Below are positions 61,722 through 64,000 of a stretch of DNA of 64,000 nt, in pieces; within the stretch, counting starts at the first letter, position 1; each line of letters begins with the position of its first letter. The stretch is from contig JBOFJQ010000036.1 in the NCBI GenBank assembly GCA_051656905.1, positions 62,001 through 126,000 of the forward strand, given 5' to 3'. Both the position numbers and the translations under genes were made by a program. Source of the stretch: JAGNZR01 sp051656905 (GTDB lineage Bacteria; Fusobacteriota; Fusobacteriia; Fusobacteriales; Fusobacteriaceae). The notes under the pieces are model-generated. The model was not told the DNA's origin and did no database searches. It worked only from the letters and a program-made list of their open reading frames with translations.

Positions 61722-63177
61722 AAATGGAATTGGAATGATGTTTATTATATTACTTAGCAGGCTTCTTGGATTTGTAAGGGCATTTGCAATAGCATATTAT
61801 TTTGGAGCTACAAATGTAACAGATGCATATTATAGTGCTTTTAAAATAAGTAATTTTTTTAGACAACTTTTAGGGGAAGGAGCATTAGGAAATGCTTTTA
61901 TTCCTCTTTATAATGATAAGGTTAAAGAGAGTGGAGAGGAATCAGGAAAAGAGTTTATATTTTCTGTATTAAATATAGTCTTTATTTTTAGTACCCTAAT
62001 CTCTCTGTTAACAATGATGTTTTCAGAACAAATTATAAATTATACAGTTCAAGGTTTTAGTACAGAAACTAAAGCTTTGGCTACGATGTTGTTAAAAATT
62101 ATGAGTACATATTTTATATTTATAAGTCTTTCAGGAATGATAGGGGCAGTACTTAATAACTTTAAGAAATTTATGATTTTTGCAAGTACAGGAATATTTT
62201 TTAACTTAGCGATAATAGGGTCAGCTTATATGTCAGCTAAAGTATATGGAATAAAAGCTTTAGGATATGGAGTTGTGGTTGCAGGATTTTTACAATTTGT
62301 AGTTTTAATACCTAGTTTTTTCCAAATAGTAAAAAAGTATAGTTTTAAAATAAATTGGAGAGATCCTTATTTAAAAAAGATAGGATTTATGATTTTACCT
62401 ATGCTAGTAGGGATTTTTGCTATGCAAGTAAATACAGTTGTAGACCAATATTTTGCCTCATATTTAGAAGGTGGAGGAGTTTCAGCTTTAGAAAATGCTA
62501 CAAGAATTTATAATTTACCTATAGGTGTGTTTGGAATAACTATCTCTACGATAATTTTCCCAATATTAGCAAAAGCAATATCTAATAAGCAGTTTGATAT
62601 AGTTAGTATAAACATTTCTAAAGGATTAAATATGTTGATCTTCTTAGTATTGCCTTCTATGGCAATTTTAACAGTTTACTCAGAGGAGATAATAAGATTA
62701 ACTTTATCTTATGGTAAATTTGATGAGAAAAGTGTAATAATAACATCCCAGTGTCTTTTCTATTATGCAATAGGATTATACTGTTATACAGCAGTTCATT
62801 TAATAACTAGAGGATTTTATGGAATGAAGGATAGTAAAACTCCAGTTAAGTTTTCAATAATGGCAATAGTTATAAATATTTGTTTAAATAAACTTCTTAT
62901 AGGAAGTATGAGTTATAGAGGTCTTGCTCTTGCAACTGCCGTAGCATCAACAGCTAATTTCAGTTGTTTATTATATGTATTTAATAAAAAATACTGTAAA
63001 ATTAACTTTGAATCTATAACGAAATTTTTAATAAAAACCATTGTTATTGTTATAATATCTGTATTAATTAGTCATCATGTAAATAATATGATAATGAGAC
63101 TGTTAACTTTTTCAATAATTTATATACTGGGGTGGAGTTACTTTATTTATAAAAAAAGAATGGGAATATTTGTATGA
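61714..63177 (+). CDS. murJ: Lipid II flippase MurJ
   Basis: A 487-residue, 13-14-segment MOP-superfamily flippase for peptidoglycan precursor export. Typical stretches are LLSRLLGFVRAFAIAYYFGATNVTDAYYSAFKISNFFRQLLGEGALGNAFIPLY (shown here only by its first and last motifs: LLGFVRA, GEGALGNAFIP) and LPIGVFGITISTIIFP near residue 270. It overlaps scpA by 8 bases and the next gene by 4 (ATGA). Confidence 0.93.
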   Translation: MFKNGIGMMFIILLSRLLGFVRAFAIAYYFGATNVTDAYYSAFKISNFFRQLLGEGALGNAFIPLYNDKVKESGEESGKEFIFSVLNIVFIFSTLISLLTMMFSEQIINYTVQGFSTETKALATMLLKIMSTYFIFISLSGMIGAVLNNFKKFMIFASTGIFFNLAIIGSAYMSAKVYGIKALGYGVVVAGFLQFVVLIPSFFQIVKKYSFKINWRDPYLKKIGFMILPMLVGIFAMQVNTVVDQYFASYLEGGGVSALENATRIYNLPIGVFGITISTIIFPILAKAISNKQFDIVSINISKGLNMLIFLVLPSMAILTVYSEEIIRLTLSYGKFDEKSVIITSQCLFYYAIGLYCYTAVHLITRGFYGMKDSKTPVKFSIMAIVINICLNKLLIGSMSYRGLALATAVASTANFSCLLYVFNKKYCKINFESITKFLIKTIVIVIISVLISHHVNNMIMRLLTFSIIYILGWSYFIYKKRMGIFV

Positions 63178-64000
63178 TAAAAGCTATTTTAGATAAAAAT
63201 ACAAGAGTATATCATAGTCGTGGGAAGAACAAAAGTCATTTTTGTATTTATACCCCTTTAGAGTACTCTAAAGAGATTGTAGATGTAAGTTTAAATCTTT
63301 ATTTCTCACTAGGAATGGACTATAAGGAGATTTATAAAAAGAAGAAGATAGATTTAAAAGAAGTAAAGGTAAAGCTTAAGAATCTGAAAGCGGTTGATTT
63401 AGCTTGTGGAGATGGAAATTTATTAGTAATACTACTTGAAGAGCTTCTAGAGTTAAGTAAAATGATATATGGCAATTATAGATTTATTCCATCATGGATA
63501 AGTGGTTATGATGTAGATAATCAAGCTTTACTTCTTTTAAAAAATAGAGTTGAAGAAACATTAGAAAAATATCACTTAATAGATGAATTTAGAGATGTAA
63601 TTAAAACTCTAAACTTTAAAAATAGAGATTCTCTCTTAGTGTCTGGAGAAAAATATAATCTTATATTGGGAAACCCACCTTATTTTGGAGAAAAAAATCA
63701 TAAAGAAATTTTTGATAAAATTAAGGAGAGCAATTTTGGTAAAAGATATTACGAGGCAAAAATGGATTATCTCTATTTTTTTATAGAGAAGGGAATTGAG
63801 TTGTTAGAAAAAGATGGGATTTTGACATATATAACAACAAATTATTGGTTGAGAGCTGATTCTGGAAAAAAATTAAGAGATTGTATAAAGGAAAATTCAA
63901 ATTTATGTTATATGAATAATATAAATAAATCTGTTTTTGAATATGCCCCTGGGCAGCATAATCTTATTTTTTCATTAAGAAAAACGGAAGGAGATTCTTT
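63174..64000 (+). CDS. N6-adenine DNA methyltransferase-like protein, 3' truncated
   Basis: The reading frame starts at the ATG overlapping the murJ stop and stays open to the window end (275 residues seen). It carries the SAM-binding motif I AVDLACGDGNLLVILL near residue 77 and motif IV NPPYFGE near residue 165, followed by GIELLEKDGILTYITTNYW. These define gamma-type or TaqI/Eco57I-like N6-adenine methyltransferases. A target-recognition domain would lie beyond the window, and a fused nuclease cannot be excluded. Its place at the end of a housekeeping operon without a visible restriction gene is unusual. Confidence 0.8.
   Translation, partial: MIKAILDKNTRVYHSRGKNKSHFCIYTPLEYSKEIVDVSLNLYFSLGMDYKEIYKKKKIDLKEVKVKLKNLKAVDLACGDGNLLVILLEELLELSKMIYGNYRFIPSWISGYDVDNQALLLLKNRVEETLEKYHLIDEFRDVIKTLNFKNRDSLLVSGEKYNLILGNPPYFGEKNHKEIFDKIKESNFGKRYYEAKMDYLYFFIEKGIELLEKDGILTYITTNYWLRADSGKKLRDCIKENSNLCYMNNINKSVFEYAPGQHNLIFSLRKTEGDS

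Overview
This window is a low-GC, AT-rich chromosomal segment from an anaerobic Gram-negative bacterium, most likely a member of the Fusobacteriaceae (Fusobacterium or Cetobacterium-like). The evidence is a cobalamin-dependent ornithine fermentation cluster, a very large autotransporter with short Gly-Met-Tyr repeats, a TonB/ExbBD system, Hcp and a flavodiiron protein, and Firmicute-like WhiA, ScpA and YihY genes. The species cannot be named from sequence alone.

Layout. 1-3951: end of the ornithine fermentation operon (oraE partial, a GlmL-like reactivase, ornithine racemase). 4226-12871: a 2881-residue autotransporter built from about 20-residue repeats. 12872-14823: a noncoding stretch plus a tyrosine recombinase gene, bounded by an inverted pair of 16-bp sites, with a second inverted pair nested inside. 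14824-20798: a chaperone-usher pilus operon (two minor or tip pilins, usher, chaperone, two major-type pilins), followed by a MarR-like gene. 21610-25093: plsY, gpsA, a sliding clamp (dnaN) and a DUF116 protein. 25090-31577: a TPR protein, a small exported protein, ExbB, ExbD, TonB and a degenerate NtrC-like protein. 31596-38599: dnaX, a membrane protein, rplI, dnaB, two U32-family proteins and an L,D-transpeptidase-like protein. 38763-46159: fabG, a MORN-like protein, hcp with a divergent Crp-family regulator, MscS, a ROK kinase, a DUF1456 protein and an RmlD-like reductase. 46419-55994: an NSS-family transporter, a flavodiiron/rubredoxin/reductase fusion, an exonuclease, a YihY protein, a Cys-rich small protein, a radical SAM protein, glpX and ssb. 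56212-64000: polA, whiA, ribF, scpA, murJ and a truncated adenine methyltransferase.

The most interesting part is 13148-20798. A tyrosine recombinase with all catalytic residues lies inside a 1.6-kb segment whose ends carry the same 16-bp sequence in opposite orientation (TAAATT-CTCT-AATTTA). A second pair with the same arms but a different centre (TAAATT-TCTG-AATTTA) sits inside it in noncoding DNA. The outer right site is about 55 bp upstream of the pilus operon. This is the architecture expected of a DNA-inversion phase switch controlling a chaperone-usher pilus. The inversion itself is inference; the sites, the recombinase and the operon are visible.

Other points of note: an A10-G6 tract forming the ribosome binding site of the giant autotransporter; a hairpin between the pilus chaperone and major pilin genes; an NtrC-like protein that has lost its phospho-acceptor, Walker B and arginine-finger residues; a U32 protein that lost its cysteine motif next to an intact paralogue; and a nitrosative/oxidative stress set (Hcp, Crp-type regulator, triple-fused flavodiiron protein). 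No tRNA, rRNA, CRISPR array or insertion sequence was recognised.
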